Below, in pieces: positions 10,135-18,610 of a DNA stretch of 64,000 nucleotides. Below the pieces are notes generated by a model. It searched no databases. It was not told where the DNA came from and was given only the letters and a program-made list of their open reading frames with translations. The position numbers and the translations under genes are program-made. The first letter of the stretch is position 1, and each line of letters opens with the position of its first letter. The stretch spans positions 1,697,501 to 1,761,500 of the forward strand of contig NC_008044.1 in NCBI RefSeq assembly GCF_000014065.1, in the 5' to 3' direction. Source of the stretch: Ruegeria sp. TM1040. GTDB taxonomy: Bacteria > Pseudomonadota > Alphaproteobacteria > Rhodobacterales > Rhodobacteraceae.

Positions 10135-11571
10135 ATGCGCAACTATCCCGATCTCAAACTCTTTATCGGCGGCACATGGCGCGACACGCCTGAGACCCTC
10201 TCGGTTGTGAACCCGGCCACGGAAGAAGAGCTGGGCCGCCTGCCCTGCGCGCGGATTTCGGATCTTGAGGACGCGCTGGCAGCGGCTCAAAAAGGGCTCG
10301 AGATCTGGCGTAACACCCCGCCGCGCAGCCGGGCGGATCTGATATTGCGCGCTGCGCGCCTTCTGCGGGATCGGCAAGAAGAGATCGCGCAGTCCATTAC
10401 CGCCGAACATGGCAAACCACTGGCCCAGGCTCGGTTGGAAGTCATTCGCGGCGCAGAGTTTTTCGAGTGGGACGCGGCAGAGGCCATGCGCACTTACGGA
10501 CGCGTGATCCCCTCGGCGGCGGGTACAAAAATCTCCGTGCATCACCACCCCATTGGCGTTGTCGCAGCCTTTTCACCATGGAACTTCCCCATGAGCCAGC
10601 CTGCACGCAAGATCGCGGGTGCCCTTGCGTCGGGCTGCTCCCTGATCCTCAAGGCAGCAGAGGAAACCCCCGCCGGGGCGATCCATATTGTCCGCGCGTT
10701 TCAGGACGCGGGCCTGCCCGATGGTGTGCTCAATCTGGTATTTGGCCGCCCGGCGGAGATTTCGGCTTATCTCATCCCGCAGCCCTGCGTGCGGCTTGTG
10801 GCCCTCACCGGATCCACCGCAGTGGGCCGCCAGTTGACAGCTCTTGCCGCCCAGAGCGACACCCGCGTCCTGATGGAGCTTGGCGGGCACGCACCGGTGA
10901 TCGTCTGCGAGGACACCGATGTGCAAAAGGCAGCCCTGAGCGGCGCCATCCGCAAGATGCGCAACGCGGGACAGGTCTGCACATCGCCAACACGGTTCTT
11001 TGTGCATCAAGACATCTTTGATGAATTCGCGACCACCTTCACCCAACGGGCGGCGGCAACTCGTGTGGGCAACGGGATGCACGACGGGATAGAAATGGGA
11101 CCAACTGCCAACGCCCGTCGCATTCCGGTTCTGACGGATCTGGTTAATGACGCCCTCGCCCAAGGCGCAACGCTCTGCACCGGCGGCACGCGCGTGGGGG
11201 AAAGGGGATATTTCTTTGCCCCCACGGTGCTGACACACGTGCCAGACAGCGCGCGCATCATGCGCGAAGAGCCCTTTGGTCCCATCGCGGTGCTCAACAC
11301 GGTGCGCAACCTCGACGAAGCCATCGCGCAGGCAAACGCTGTGGATTACGGGTTGGCAGGGTATGCTTTTACAAATCGTGCGGACTATATCGCGCGCATG
11401 ATTGACGAGGTCGAAGTGGGCAATTTCTCCATCAATACGCTTGAGGCCTCCTTGCCGGAGACCCCGTTTGGCGGAGTGAAATCCAGTGGTTACGGGCGTG
11501 AAGGCGGCACCGAAGGGCTTGAGAGCTATCTCACCACGCGCAACGTCTGGCAAAGTTCTGACATCACCTGA
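10135..11571 (+). CDS. NAD(P)-dependent aldehyde dehydrogenase (succinate-semialdehyde dehydrogenase-like)
   Basis: 478 residues from the ATG at 10135, preceded by GAGG five bases upstream; an upstream in-frame start at 10060 would add 25 residues that do not fit the family. The ALDH active site is intact: Glu248 in MELGGHAP, Cys282 in GQVCTS and the PWNFP cofactor loop. The length and the LDxD-x-A pattern resemble succinate-semialdehyde and glutarate-semialdehyde dehydrogenases (GabD). It probably oxidises a semialdehyde made in the pathway. The C-terminus PFGGVKSSGYGREGG is complete. The exact substrate cannot be read. Confidence 0.9.
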   Translation: MRNYPDLKLFIGGTWRDTPETLSVVNPATEEELGRLPCARISDLEDALAAAQKGLEIWRNTPPRSRADLILRAARLLRDRQEEIAQSITAEHGKPLAQARLEVIRGAEFFEWDAAEAMRTYGRVIPSAAGTKISVHHHPIGVVAAFSPWNFPMSQPARKIAGALASGCSLILKAAEETPAGAIHIVRAFQDAGLPDGVLNLVFGRPAEISAYLIPQPCVRLVALTGSTAVGRQLTALAAQSDTRVLMELGGHAPVIVCEDTDVQKAALSGAIRKMRNAGQVCTSPTRFFVHQDIFDEFATTFTQRAAATRVGNGMHDGIEMGPTANARRIPVLTDLVNDALAQGATLCTGGTRVGERGYFFAPTVLTHVPDSARIMREEPFGPIAVLNTVRNLDEAIAQANAVDYGLAGYAFTNRADYIARMIDEVEVGNFSINTLEASLPETPFGGVKSSGYGREGGTEGLESYLTTRNVWQSSDIT

Positions 11572-11577
11572 GGCGCT

Positions 11578-12861
11578 CTAGGGCTCAGACGGGTCCACGT
11601 CTGCATTCTCTGCCGCCCAGGTGGTTGCATCCTCAACCGCCACAATGGTCGCTGAAGGCACGAGGTTGACATAGGCGTCGGTCTCAGAGACCGGCGTCGC
11701 CTCACTCTGCGACATCCGGTAGAGCGCATAGAGCGTGATCATCAGGAAGGCAGCGCCAAGCACCATCCAGAATGCAAAGGGACCTGTGGCGTTCATCGCC
11801 AGACCAACCGCAATCGGCCCGATGATCGCACCAAGCCCAAACGTAAAGACCAGCCCGCCCGAGATCGCGGGCATATCCTCGGCGGCGACATTGTCATTGG
11901 TATAGGCCAGCAAGAGCGCATAGAGCGGCGTTGTCATGCCCCCTGCGAGAAAGGCCGCCGCCATAATGGGAACAAGCGGGTCAACCCCGAGCCAGGCAGG
12001 CGGGCTCTGCGCCAACCAGCCAAGTCCACAGGCGGCGGCCCCAAGCGCCGCGGTGCCACAGATGACCTTGCGCCGATCCAGCCGGTCCGACAGCCAGCCA
12101 ATCGGCACCTGCATGAACAAGGCACCACCAAACAGCATCGCGACGAACAGCGCGATCTGATTGGCGCTCAGGCCGATCTCGCTGCCAAACACCGCGCCCA
12201 TGCCGGACTGGCTGGCATAGATACTGCCCAGCACAAAAATACCTGCGGTCCCAAGCGGCGAGGCTGCAAAAAGATCCTTCAAACCACCGGGTTTGGTCAC
12301 TTCGACGAGGGGGGCGGGCTGGATCGACAGCAAAATCGGCGCAAAGGAAATGGACACCAGGATCGACGCGCCAATAAACAGCGCAGCATTGGCAGCATCC
12401 CCAAGCGTCAGCAAACCCTGCGCGCCGATGATGCCTAGTGTCTGCGCCAGCATGTAGGCCGAGAGCATCTTGCCCCGGTTCTCATTGCTGGTGGAATTGT
12501 TGAGCCAGCTTTCGGCAACCACATAAATCCCAGACATGCAAAAACCGATCAAGATCCGCAGGAGCGTCCATGTCCAGGGCTCGACCCATAGCGTAAAGGC
12601 AATGAGCGCCGCCGAGATAAAGCTGCCGAGCGCTGCAAACACCCGCACATGACCCACGCGCTGGATCAGGAGCGGTGTAAAGCGCGCGCCTGATAAAAAG
12701 CCGAGGAAATAGCCAGAGGTCACGATGGAGAGCTCGGCCGAGGAGAACCCCTCGACCCCGCCACGCAGCCCCATCAAGGTAAAATGCATCCCGTTGCCCA
12801 GCATGATGAGCACGACTCCGGCCAGGAGCGCCCAAACGGAGGCCAGCATGTTGATCATCAC
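11578..12861 (-). CDS. MFS transporter (YcaD-like)
   Basis: 427 residues with 12 predicted membrane segments and a soluble acidic C-terminal tail of about 40 residues. The A-motif-like segment GWLSDRLDRRKVI lies between helices 6 and 8 in the middle of the protein, and the N-terminal half has FLSGARFTPLLIQRVGHVR at the corresponding place. The YcaD/UMF branch carries small molecules of unknown nature. AAGGA stands eight bases before the ATG. The gene converges with the aldehyde dehydrogenase (stops only six bases apart) and has no copy of the regulon palindrome, so it may not belong to the cluster. Confidence 0.85.
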   Translation of the reverse strand: MMINMLASVWALLAGVVLIMLGNGMHFTLMGLRGGVEGFSSAELSIVTSGYFLGFLSGARFTPLLIQRVGHVRVFAALGSFISAALIAFTLWVEPWTWTLLRILIGFCMSGIYVVAESWLNNSTSNENRGKMLSAYMLAQTLGIIGAQGLLTLGDAANAALFIGASILVSISFAPILLSIQPAPLVEVTKPGGLKDLFAASPLGTAGIFVLGSIYASQSGMGAVFGSEIGLSANQIALFVAMLFGGALFMQVPIGWLSDRLDRRKVICGTAALGAAACGLGWLAQSPPAWLGVDPLVPIMAAAFLAGGMTTPLYALLLAYTNDNVAAEDMPAISGGLVFTFGLGAIIGPIAVGLAMNATGPFAFWMVLGAAFLMITLYALYRMSQSEATPVSETDAYVNLVPSATIVAVEDATTWAAENADVDPSEP

Positions 12862-13388
12862 AGCGTTCCTTTTATGGCGTCACAGATCCTCCCAGATAGC
12901 CATCAAACGCGCGCAGTTTCAAAATCTGCACGTCTGTGGGGGCTGGATCGGCTCTCATGTGCCACTCTTCTGTGCAACGGCCACCTCGTGTGAGTGGCGC
13001 CGTGGCAACTGGAACGCGTCCGGCTCGGGAGAGCCAAGGTGATCAATCTGCACGCCATCAGTTTACTCATCGCAAGTCACGCCCTGCCGCATCGTGGGAC
13101 TGCTGAACGCGTAAAGTCGAACCTGTGTGGGCACGCGACGCATGCAAATGGCCGCACAGATTGGAAATGACGCTTTCACTTGCCGGTATCAGACGACAGT
13201 CCGAACACCTAGTGCCGCCCAGGGCGCGCAACGCCTTAGGTGGTGCAGCGCCGGCTGCATCGCATCAATTGATCTGCTGCAAGGGGTCTTGAGACCTACG
13301 CCATCTAAACACGGAACGGACGCCCTGAGCCCATTCCCACCAGGAAAGGCGCCAGTGCTCCGGCGTCACGTTCGCAACGAAGTTACGT
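12862..13388. other. Long gap without a supported gene
   Basis: About 527 bases between the MFS gene start and the RTX gene end. It must hold the MFS promoter. A weak, interrupted inverted repeat pairs CACCTA (13206-13211) with TAGGTG (13237-13242). A reading frame at 13127-13528 overlaps the RTX gene on the other strand and has unnatural composition, so I do not call it. Confidence 0.4.
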
Positions 13389-14300
13389 TCAGAACAAGAA
13401 GTTGTCGCTGTCGTCCATCAACTCGACCGTGGTGTCTTGGACAATCACGGTTACGTTGCCGAAATAGACCGCCACATCGTCGCCGATTTGCTCAAAATCA
13501 ACGCCACGCATACCGCGCGCGCCTTTGAGGACCTCGATGTGATCGACGCCAACTTCGAAGTCTGTAATCACATTGGTGTGGTCATTGGCCCGAAACTTGA
13601 ACACATCTGCGCCCGCGCCGCCGGTCAGAACGTCATCGCCGGTTCCACCGCGCAGGACATCATCATCCGCACCGCCAGAGAGCGTGTCATTGCCAGTGCC
13701 ACCGACCAGCTTGTCGCGTCCCGCGTTCCCGGACAGAACGTCGTTTCCAACACCACCGTTTAGCTTGTCGCGACCGCCGCCGCCCGTCAGGACGTCGTCT
13801 CCGTCATGGCCATTGATCTGGTCTCTGCCCGCGTTGCCGTTGATCGTGTCATTCCCTGCCCCGGCAGACACCGTGTCGTTGCCACGACCGCCGTTGATCA
13901 CGTCATCACCGAAGCCAAGGGTGATAACGTCATCGCCGGCTTGAAAATTCATACGAAGACCAGAGCCGAGATTAGACGTGATCTCATCGGCGCCTTCGAA
14001 CACCATGTTCAGGCGCTCTCTGCCATTGGCTGCAAAAAAATCCTCGTAGGAGAGCGCCATGTCCGAGATCGACACCAGCGTGTCGGCCCCGTCATAGAGC
14101 GCCAGAGCATAAATGACCCAGCTCCCTTCGTCCTCGGAAGAGAACGACCCGTCAAGAACAAGGCGCGTTCCGTTCTCGGCCTCCAACTCGATCCGGCTAT
14201 CGCCCATTTCAGATGACACGGGCGCCTCAAAGGGACGCAACTGCAAGAGCTGCCGAAGAGACGCGCTGGTGTGGAGGCTTTGAAGGTACGCATTGGCCAT
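13389..14300 (-). CDS. RTX-type calcium-binding secreted protein
   Basis: 303 residues from the ATG at 14300, which has AGGA upstream. Residues about 1-105 form a unique N-terminal domain; then about a dozen glycine-aspartate nonapeptides (GGxGxDxLx type, such as GGTGNDTLS) make a parallel beta-roll that binds calcium. The last 55 residues (DVFKFRANDHTNVITDFEVGVD...) are the usual C-terminal end of RTX proteins, which carries the type I secretion signal. There is no Sec signal. No type I ABC exporter is nearby. The function beyond calcium binding and export is unknown. Confidence 0.88.
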   Translation of the reverse strand: MANAYLQSLHTSASLRQLLQLRPFEAPVSSEMGDSRIELEAENGTRLVLDGSFSSEDEGSWVIYALALYDGADTLVSISDMALSYEDFFAANGRERLNMVFEGADEITSNLGSGLRMNFQAGDDVITLGFGDDVINGGRGNDTVSAGAGNDTINGNAGRDQINGHDGDDVLTGGGGRDKLNGGVGNDVLSGNAGRDKLVGGTGNDTLSGGADDDVLRGGTGDDVLTGGAGADVFKFRANDHTNVITDFEVGVDHIEVLKGARGMRGVDFEQIGDDVAVYFGNVTVIVQDTTVELMDDSDNFLF

Positions 14301-14660
14301 GTGTTGGAGTCCTTTGCCGGAAAGCAGGGAATTTATTAAACTCCATACTTTTTTGCGCAAACCTGAGCAAATGATTGACTTGCTTTTTAGATATTCAGGG
14401 TTTGTTTACCCATATTTCGAGGACAATCCGGCTCCACCTCCGGAATTGGATTGATATTCGAAAAGATGTCGTCGGGCCCTTACGGCATGCTGCCTCTCAG
14501 GACGGCGCTGCCGAGCCTCTGATACAGCGCAGGATCCGCCTCGTTTTACGTCGACAACCCCGATGCTGCATCAGATGTCGTCGACGTTCGATGCTGCCAT
14601 ATAGCCAGCGCATAGAGCTCATAAGAGGCTCAAGATGCAATTTGTGGGCTGTTCGTCAGT

Positions 14661-14714
14661 TGGTACGGGCGGCGGGACTCGAACCCGCACGGCTAAAGCC
14701 TGGGGATTTTAAGT
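14661..14714 (-). other. attL of prophage 1: 3' half of a tRNA-Leu(UAA) gene
   Basis: On the minus strand this is the anticodon loop (CTTAAAA), the 3' anticodon stem, a short variable arm (GGC-TTTA-GCC), the T-arm with GGTTCGAGT loop, the acceptor strand and CCA. The 5' half is missing: the bases that should pair with the anticodon stem are not there. The same 54 bases recur at 52241-52294 with three mismatches. This is the classical footprint of a tyrosine integrase that targets a tRNA 3' end. Confidence 0.88.
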
Positions 14715-14763
14715 AGGCAGGTTTCCTTTAAAGATCAGAGCACTGGTGTCACAAGAAGACAAC

Positions 14764-14790
14764 CCTGGCCCTCAGTGTTTGCGGGCCAGG
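14764..14790. other. Strong hairpin next to attL
   Basis: CCTGGCCC (14764-14771) pairs perfectly with GGGCCAGG (14783-14790) around an 11-base loop. There is no T-tract on either strand close by. It may insulate the prophage end from host transcription or be part of the attachment region. Apart from this and the att copy I see nothing firm between 14301 and 14937. Confidence 0.4.
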
Positions 14791-14937
14791 TACCCGCGCC
14801 CCCCATCCAACGGGGATGCCTATGAGAAAGGAAGAAGCGGCGAGAAGGCCGCCCGAAGGAATGCCGCCGAATAGCTCTGGCAGCTGCATAGTTTCCGCCT
14901 CAGTGACCAGATGACCGCACAATCAAAGTACCTAGGT

Positions 14938-15159
14938 TCATCCCGCCCCATCTTTGTGAGCCTCGCCCACCCCTTTACCACTCCAATTGGATTCATCTGC
15001 CCAACCAAGCACTGCATTCACTGGACGGCCTCGCCGCCCGTAGGATCGGCAGACCTTACACCGAGCGCGGCGAAATATGGCGTGGTGATCTGCGTGAAGG
15101 TCAGTCTCGACCTTTCCGACACGGCCACACTCACACCAAATGTGAAGAACAATAGGCAT
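14938..15159 (-). CDS. Small putative zinc-binding protein
   Basis: 73 residues, with CECG near the N-terminus, HADHH and then CKVC, which together could bind one zinc ion. The centre and C-terminus are rich in Arg and Gly (RSYGRRGRP), suggesting nucleic-acid contact. GGAG lies ten bases before the ATG. It is the attL-proximal gene of the prophage. The family is not recognised; similar small Cys proteins are common in phage accessory regions. An alternative frame on the same strand (14820-15017) lacks such motifs. Confidence 0.5.
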   Translation of the reverse strand: MPIVLHIWCECGRVGKVETDLHADHHAIFRRARCKVCRSYGRRGRPVNAVLGWADESNWSGKGVGEAHKDGAG

Positions 15160-15254
15160 GGATTACGCTCTCCGCGAGAGAGAACGTATGTAGAACATAA
15201 AAGCCGCAAGATCAACGCCTCCAAATAGCACGAGCACTGAGTTTGACTCAGTCT

Positions 15255-15851
15255 TTACTCCCTTGGGAGGTCGGCGGGGAGCTCCAGATACTCAGAAAAC
15301 ATCTGCTCGAGCGAGGCAGGAGCACCCTTTCCAGACAACCAATCTTCGATTTCGGCTTGTTCAACCATGCACCTCTGTACTATTTCCTCGTCGATCCCGG
15401 CATTGCGCGTGCGCCGCGTTTCCAATTGATGGTGTCGCATAGCTTTGTTGACACAATCAGAAAGGAACGCCTTGACTTTCTCACCAAAAATGAAGGTTCC
15501 GGTAGCGGATGACTTGTGAAGCGCGCCTATACTTTCCATTTGTGGAACACGGTGCTCAAACGCCGAATAGAAAAAACGTTGAACTTCAAAATAGACCTCA
15601 AGCCTCTTTTCAAAAAGAGAAAATTGGTAGTTCGCTCTGGCTACGGCTCTATCGTGCTTTTGTTGCTCTTTATGAAGCCTAAACATCGCAACCGTAAATA
15701 CAGCAATTACTACGGTTGCAATGGCCGTGGCGACATCCGTTGCGCCTAGCTTCTTCAACCATGAAAACTCAAAAAAGTGATTTTCACTCTGATCTGAAAC
15801 TGGGCGCAGCACGCAGGAAACAACATCAGAGATACGCGTAAAAAAATCCAC
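15255..15851 (-). CDS. Membrane-anchored protein of unknown function (cargo pair, gene 2)
   Basis: 198 residues. One clear membrane helix lies near residues 40-57 (DVATAIATVVIAVFTVAMF), followed by a charged, helical cytoplasmic part with a coiled-coil-like start (RLHKEQQKHDRAVARANYQ) and a mixed C-terminal domain. It begins 17 bases after the stop of the gene at 15869 and is AT-richer than the phage body. The pair lies outside the late operon, behind its terminator, where temperate phages carry lysogenic-conversion genes. The protein is not recognised as a known family; superinfection exclusion or another defence role is possible but unproven. Confidence 0.65.
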   Translation of the reverse strand: MDFFTRISDVVSCVLRPVSDQSENHFFEFSWLKKLGATDVATAIATVVIAVFTVAMFRLHKEQQKHDRAVARANYQFSLFEKRLEVYFEVQRFFYSAFEHRVPQMESIGALHKSSATGTFIFGEKVKAFLSDCVNKAMRHHQLETRRTRNAGIDEEIVQRCMVEQAEIEDWLSGKGAPASLEQMFSEYLELPADLPRE

Positions 15852-15868
15852 TTGATGTTCTCAACCTC

Positions 15869-16735
15869 CTATTTCGATTTAATCGACTTAGTCTCATTAG
15901 TGCTTGTCGGTTCATTCTCAACAGTTGAACTATTGACCCAAAATCCAAACAAAAAGCTCGCACCAAGTAATACCAAGTAGCTTGGGGATACAAAACTACA
16001 CCATTTTGATGCGCTGCTAGATGCCGGCTCCTTCAAAGTAATCTCATCTAGCAGCGTACTCAAGTACCAGTCTAGTTCCGTCTTGGCATCTTCAATTTGA
16101 GCTTGGAGAGAACACAGGTCTTTTCCCTTCGAAAAAATATAGACGTTTGTCTGCTCGACCTGGTCATCACAATGTTCTTTAACCCAGCTTTTAAATGACT
16201 GAAACTTGTCGTATGCGACGATGATTGTCTGAATTTCTTCTACACTTAGAACCGCAAGTTCACCTACGAGCGCGCTATAGATTTCGTCCCTCTCAGGCAT
16301 AGAGAACCTGTAAGGGGCTTCAGGTCTATTGAGCGTGTCGGTCTTCTTAACTTCTGGTACTAGCAGTTCGAGATCGATTGCCTCGTCAGGTTCGACGCGC
16401 AATTCTTCAATGGTCTTCCAGTCAGGGGTGATCCACTTACGCAGTTGGATATCTTCGTCTCTTAGGAAGCCTGAGATAACTGAAAGTTCAGCAGAAAGTG
16501 CTCCCTTCAAGGAACGACGCTTGACCTCTAAGTCCCTTTCATGACGTGCTTTATCCAGCTGCGTAGCGTGAGCGAGCTGCTCTCGGAGACGTCGGCCTGT
16601 TGTCCACACCGTCAGCAAGACACCAAAAAACGCTAAGCCCCCACCAATTAGGTGCTGAAACTTAGCTGGATCTTCCTTTAAACCCTGTCCAATTGCCGAC
16701 AGCACAACACCAACATTTGCAAAAAATTCGGTCAC
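15869..16735 (-). CDS. Two-helix membrane protein of unknown function (cargo pair, gene 1)
   Basis: 288 residues starting with GTG, with GGAG nine bases upstream; that GGAG lies at the end of the small gene in front, so translation is probably coupled. One membrane helix near residues 30-46 and a second near 255-272 flank a cytoplasmic, helical, charged middle of about 200 residues. The architecture (membrane anchor, long helical sensor or effector region) recurs in phage-exclusion proteins, but there is no motif to prove it. The base composition differs from the neighbouring lysis genes. Not recognised as a named family. Confidence 0.65.
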   Translation of the reverse strand: MTEFFANVGVVLSAIGQGLKEDPAKFQHLIGGGLAFFGVLLTVWTTGRRLREQLAHATQLDKARHERDLEVKRRSLKGALSAELSVISGFLRDEDIQLRKWITPDWKTIEELRVEPDEAIDLELLVPEVKKTDTLNRPEAPYRFSMPERDEIYSALVGELAVLSVEEIQTIIVAYDKFQSFKSWVKEHCDDQVEQTNVYIFSKGKDLCSLQAQIEDAKTELDWYLSTLLDEITLKEPASSSASKWCSFVSPSYLVLLGASFLFGFWVNSSTVENEPTSTNETKSIKSK

Positions 16736-16741
16736 GAAAAA

Positions 16742-16894
16742 TCACTCCAATGAATTCTGAGGGTGAGCAACGAACCAAGCACCCTCTTCCCAATCAAACC
16801 CATGCCAAGCGAGTCTGTCGACGCCATTGAACACAAACACGGTATCGTTGTAGTTCACGGCAATGCTCTCAAAAAGCCACCAAAATAGAGACAT
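16742..16894 (-). CDS. Small 50-residue protein heading the cargo pair
   Basis: An open frame from ATG at 16894 to TGA at 16742 encodes 50 residues rich in aromatic amino acids (SLFWWLFES, WHGFDWEEGAWFV). Its last codons contain the GGAG that serves the GTG start of the next gene, so the two would be translated together. No good Shine-Dalgarno is seen for this gene itself. It could be a leader peptide. It lies behind the late terminator, so it may be the start of a separate transcript. Confidence 0.45.
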   Translation of the reverse strand: MSLFWWLFESIAVNYNDTVFVFNGVDRLAWHGFDWEEGAWFVAHPQNSLE

Positions 16895-16921
16895 CGCAAG
16901 TTAGGCCGCCCCAGAAACGAA

Positions 16922-16947
16922 AAAGCCCCGCTCGATGGCGGGGCTTT
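16922..16947 (-). terminator. Rho-independent terminator of the late (lysis) operon, prophage 1
   Basis: AAAGCCCCGC (16922-16931) pairs with GCGGGGCTTT (16938-16947) around a 6-base loop; on the minus strand the stem runs into TTTTTCG. It ends the head-tail-lysis transcript and separates it from the cargo genes at 14938-16894. The equivalent terminator of prophage 2 is at 55021-55042. Confidence 0.85.
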
Positions 16948-16969
16948 CGTCTTTGAGGTTATGCCAGCT

Positions 16970-17368
16970 TCATCGAAGCGACTTGAGCGCTCCGACGCCC
17001 GTGCCGACATAGAATAGCCACCGGATCATATCCCCGGCCCACTCCTGCATTTGCGGGGTTGGCAGATCTGCGACAGACCAAGTGAATCCGAAGATGCTGT
17101 CGAGAATGACTGCGCTCCACCATGCGGCCAAGGGTACGAGGAAGAGCGCAGCGAACAGCCAAAACCACGGAAAAGCGAGCTTGGCGCGATTGTAGTCGGC
17201 CATGATCTGGGCTTCTTTCACGGCCTCACGGGCCAGCTCTACAGTCGTTTGGCTCCTGAGCTTCTCGCGGTCGTTTTGAAGCTCAGCGCGGCGCTCCAAA
17301 TGGCTGATGGCTTTGTCCACCATACCGCCGAACCCCATGCGCATGAGGAATGCGATCAAGCCGGTCAT
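16970..17368 (-). CDS. Three-helix holin of the GTA-holin family
   Basis: 132 residues from the ATG at 17368, which overlaps the endolysin stop by ATGA; longer starts run through the endolysin gene in another frame. The start MTGLIAFLMRMGFGGMVDKA, the amphipathic middle (HLERRAELQNDREKL) and two strong C-terminal membrane helices match the GTA_holin_3TM family. Such proteins permeabilise the inner membrane to release the endolysin. It is the last gene before the terminator. The copy in prophage 2 differs by only a few residues. Confidence 0.82.
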   Translation of the reverse strand: MTGLIAFLMRMGFGGMVDKAISHLERRAELQNDREKLRSQTTVELAREAVKEAQIMADYNRAKLAFPWFWLFAALFLVPLAAWWSAVILDSIFGFTWSVADLPTPQMQEWAGDMIRWLFYVGTGVGALKSLR

Positions 17369-18174
17369 GCCGCAGCCTCCTGCGAGCGCAGGAAGTACAG
17401 AGCGGCGGTCACAGCAGCAATCAGAAGCACAGCGGCCAAGGCGTAGGCAACAGGGCCTTGAAGCTGTGTGAGGGCGATTGCGCCGCCGCCCAAAGCGCCG
17501 CCATTGGTCCACCCCTTACCAGACGTGATCAACTCCTTGACCGTGGCAGACAGGCTCCGTTCACCGTCTTCGGCGCGGGCCCCCGAACCATCCTCGCGAT
17601 AGGACGGCGCGTGAATGACGGCAAGTTCACGATGGAGGTAGACAGCGCGATCGATCACGCCGGTGTCGCGCGCCTGAACGCCGAGGCTTTCCCCCATCAC
17701 CCGGCGTGTCCAGCCGCGGCCAAACGTGCCCCAGTGGCGCAGCTTCTTCAGCCAGGAGAACCGAGCCTGACAGATAGACTGGATCAACCCTTCGACGTCC
17801 GCGCGGTCTACGGCTTCCATGGTGTTCACCCCGACAATCCCATCAGCCTTGACGCCCAGCTGGCGCTGCATGAACTTCACAGCGCGCGAAACACCGCTGT
17901 TTACCGCGAAGTCAAAGACGCAGTAGTCCAAGCCCCCGGGAAGCTCATCGCCACCCACCTTGTCCCAGTATTGGCTGCGATAGATCGCCTTCACTTCTTC
18001 CATGGTGATCAGTTTCACGCTGCGAGATGACAGCTGACGACGCCGCAGATCGGCATCATATGTGCGCTGGGTGACGCCCATATTCGTTGCTCCCCCCGGA
18101 TCCTTGGGGTGGTTCACATAACCGCCTTCATGGGCCAGAACCCAATCAAGGCTTCGGTCGAAGTTCTTCTGCAT
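17365..18174 (-). CDS. Endolysin: glycosyl hydrolase 108 muramidase with C-terminal membrane anchor
   Basis: 269 residues. The N-terminal GH108 domain (residues 1-about 170) contains the catalytic Glu in AHEGGYVNHPKDPGG and the following NMGVTQ segment; the second part with LGVKADGIVGVNTMEAV is the peptidoglycan-binding-like domain 3 of this family. The enzyme cuts N-acetylmuramic acid bonds. Unusually, the C-terminal 60 residues are Gly/Ala-rich and end in a membrane helix (VAYALAAVLLIAAVTAALYF) with a short basic tail, which would anchor the enzyme to the inner membrane. The gene follows a hypothetical exported protein by one base. Confidence 0.87.
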   Translation of the reverse strand: MQKNFDRSLDWVLAHEGGYVNHPKDPGGATNMGVTQRTYDADLRRRQLSSRSVKLITMEEVKAIYRSQYWDKVGGDELPGGLDYCVFDFAVNSGVSRAVKFMQRQLGVKADGIVGVNTMEAVDRADVEGLIQSICQARFSWLKKLRHWGTFGRGWTRRVMGESLGVQARDTGVIDRAVYLHRELAVIHAPSYREDGSGARAEDGERSLSATVKELITSGKGWTNGGALGGGAIALTQLQGPVAYALAAVLLIAAVTAALYFLRSQEAAA

Positions 18175-18175
18175 T

Positions 18176-18610
18176 CTAGCCTCCGCTGATCGTGAATGTG
18201 TTGCTGGTGCGCCTGATCTCGCGTGCCCTGCCCTGCGTCGGATGGATGCGCCAGAGAGTGTTCACACGGTATTCCCCCGGTGGCAGGAGGAGCGGATCCG
18301 CCCACGTCCACCAACAGAGGTCGAGCTTGTCCGGCAGCTGGTTTTCCGGCCGATAGTCATTGGCGCCCTGAAAGGTGCGATAGGTGGCCCAACCATAGGA
18401 TGCGCGCCCCATGATGGTAACGGTCCAGGCGGCCTTAAATGGCCGGTTGATCTCGCGATCAAACTGCATTTCCGGACACTCGCCGGATGCAGCGTCGGCA
18501 ACGCGCACCTCCCCAGCCTGAAACCACCAGCTCGCGGGTAGCGCACTGGTCATAAGGCTCAGCGCAAGCACGGCGCCCCAAGCCCCGACGATAAACTTGC
18601 CCCACGTCAT
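18176..18610 (-). CDS. Exported phage protein of unknown function in the lysis cassette
   Basis: 144 residues with an N-terminal membrane segment or signal peptide (VGAWGAVLALSLMTSALPASW) and a folded, Trp-rich exterior with two Cys that may form a disulfide (GECPEMQF and DLCWWTW). It sits between a small membrane protein (ATGA overlap) and the endolysin. The position would suit a spanin or an outer-membrane-acting lysis factor, but there is no lipobox and no coiled coil, so I do not assign that role. Confidence 0.7.
   Translation of the reverse strand: MTWGKFIVGAWGAVLALSLMTSALPASWWFQAGEVRVADAASGECPEMQFDREINRPFKAAWTVTIMGRASYGWATYRTFQGANDYRPENQLPDKLDLCWWTWADPLLLPPGEYRVNTLWRIHPTQGRAREIRRTSNTFTISGG

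Noticed and set aside
13127-13528. A plus-strand gene overlapping the RTX end
   Set aside because: The overlapped RTX C-terminus is well conserved, and the plus-strand product is Arg/Cys-rich without motif or good start.
14661-14714. A tRNA-Leu gene here and at 52241
   Set aside because: Only the 3' half is there; the 5' acceptor strand, D-arm and 5' anticodon stem are missing in both, so these are att remnants.
17368-17512. A longer holin beginning at 17512
   Set aside because: The extension lies within the endolysin gene in another frame and is Cys/Arg-rich; the ATGA overlap at 17368 fits better.
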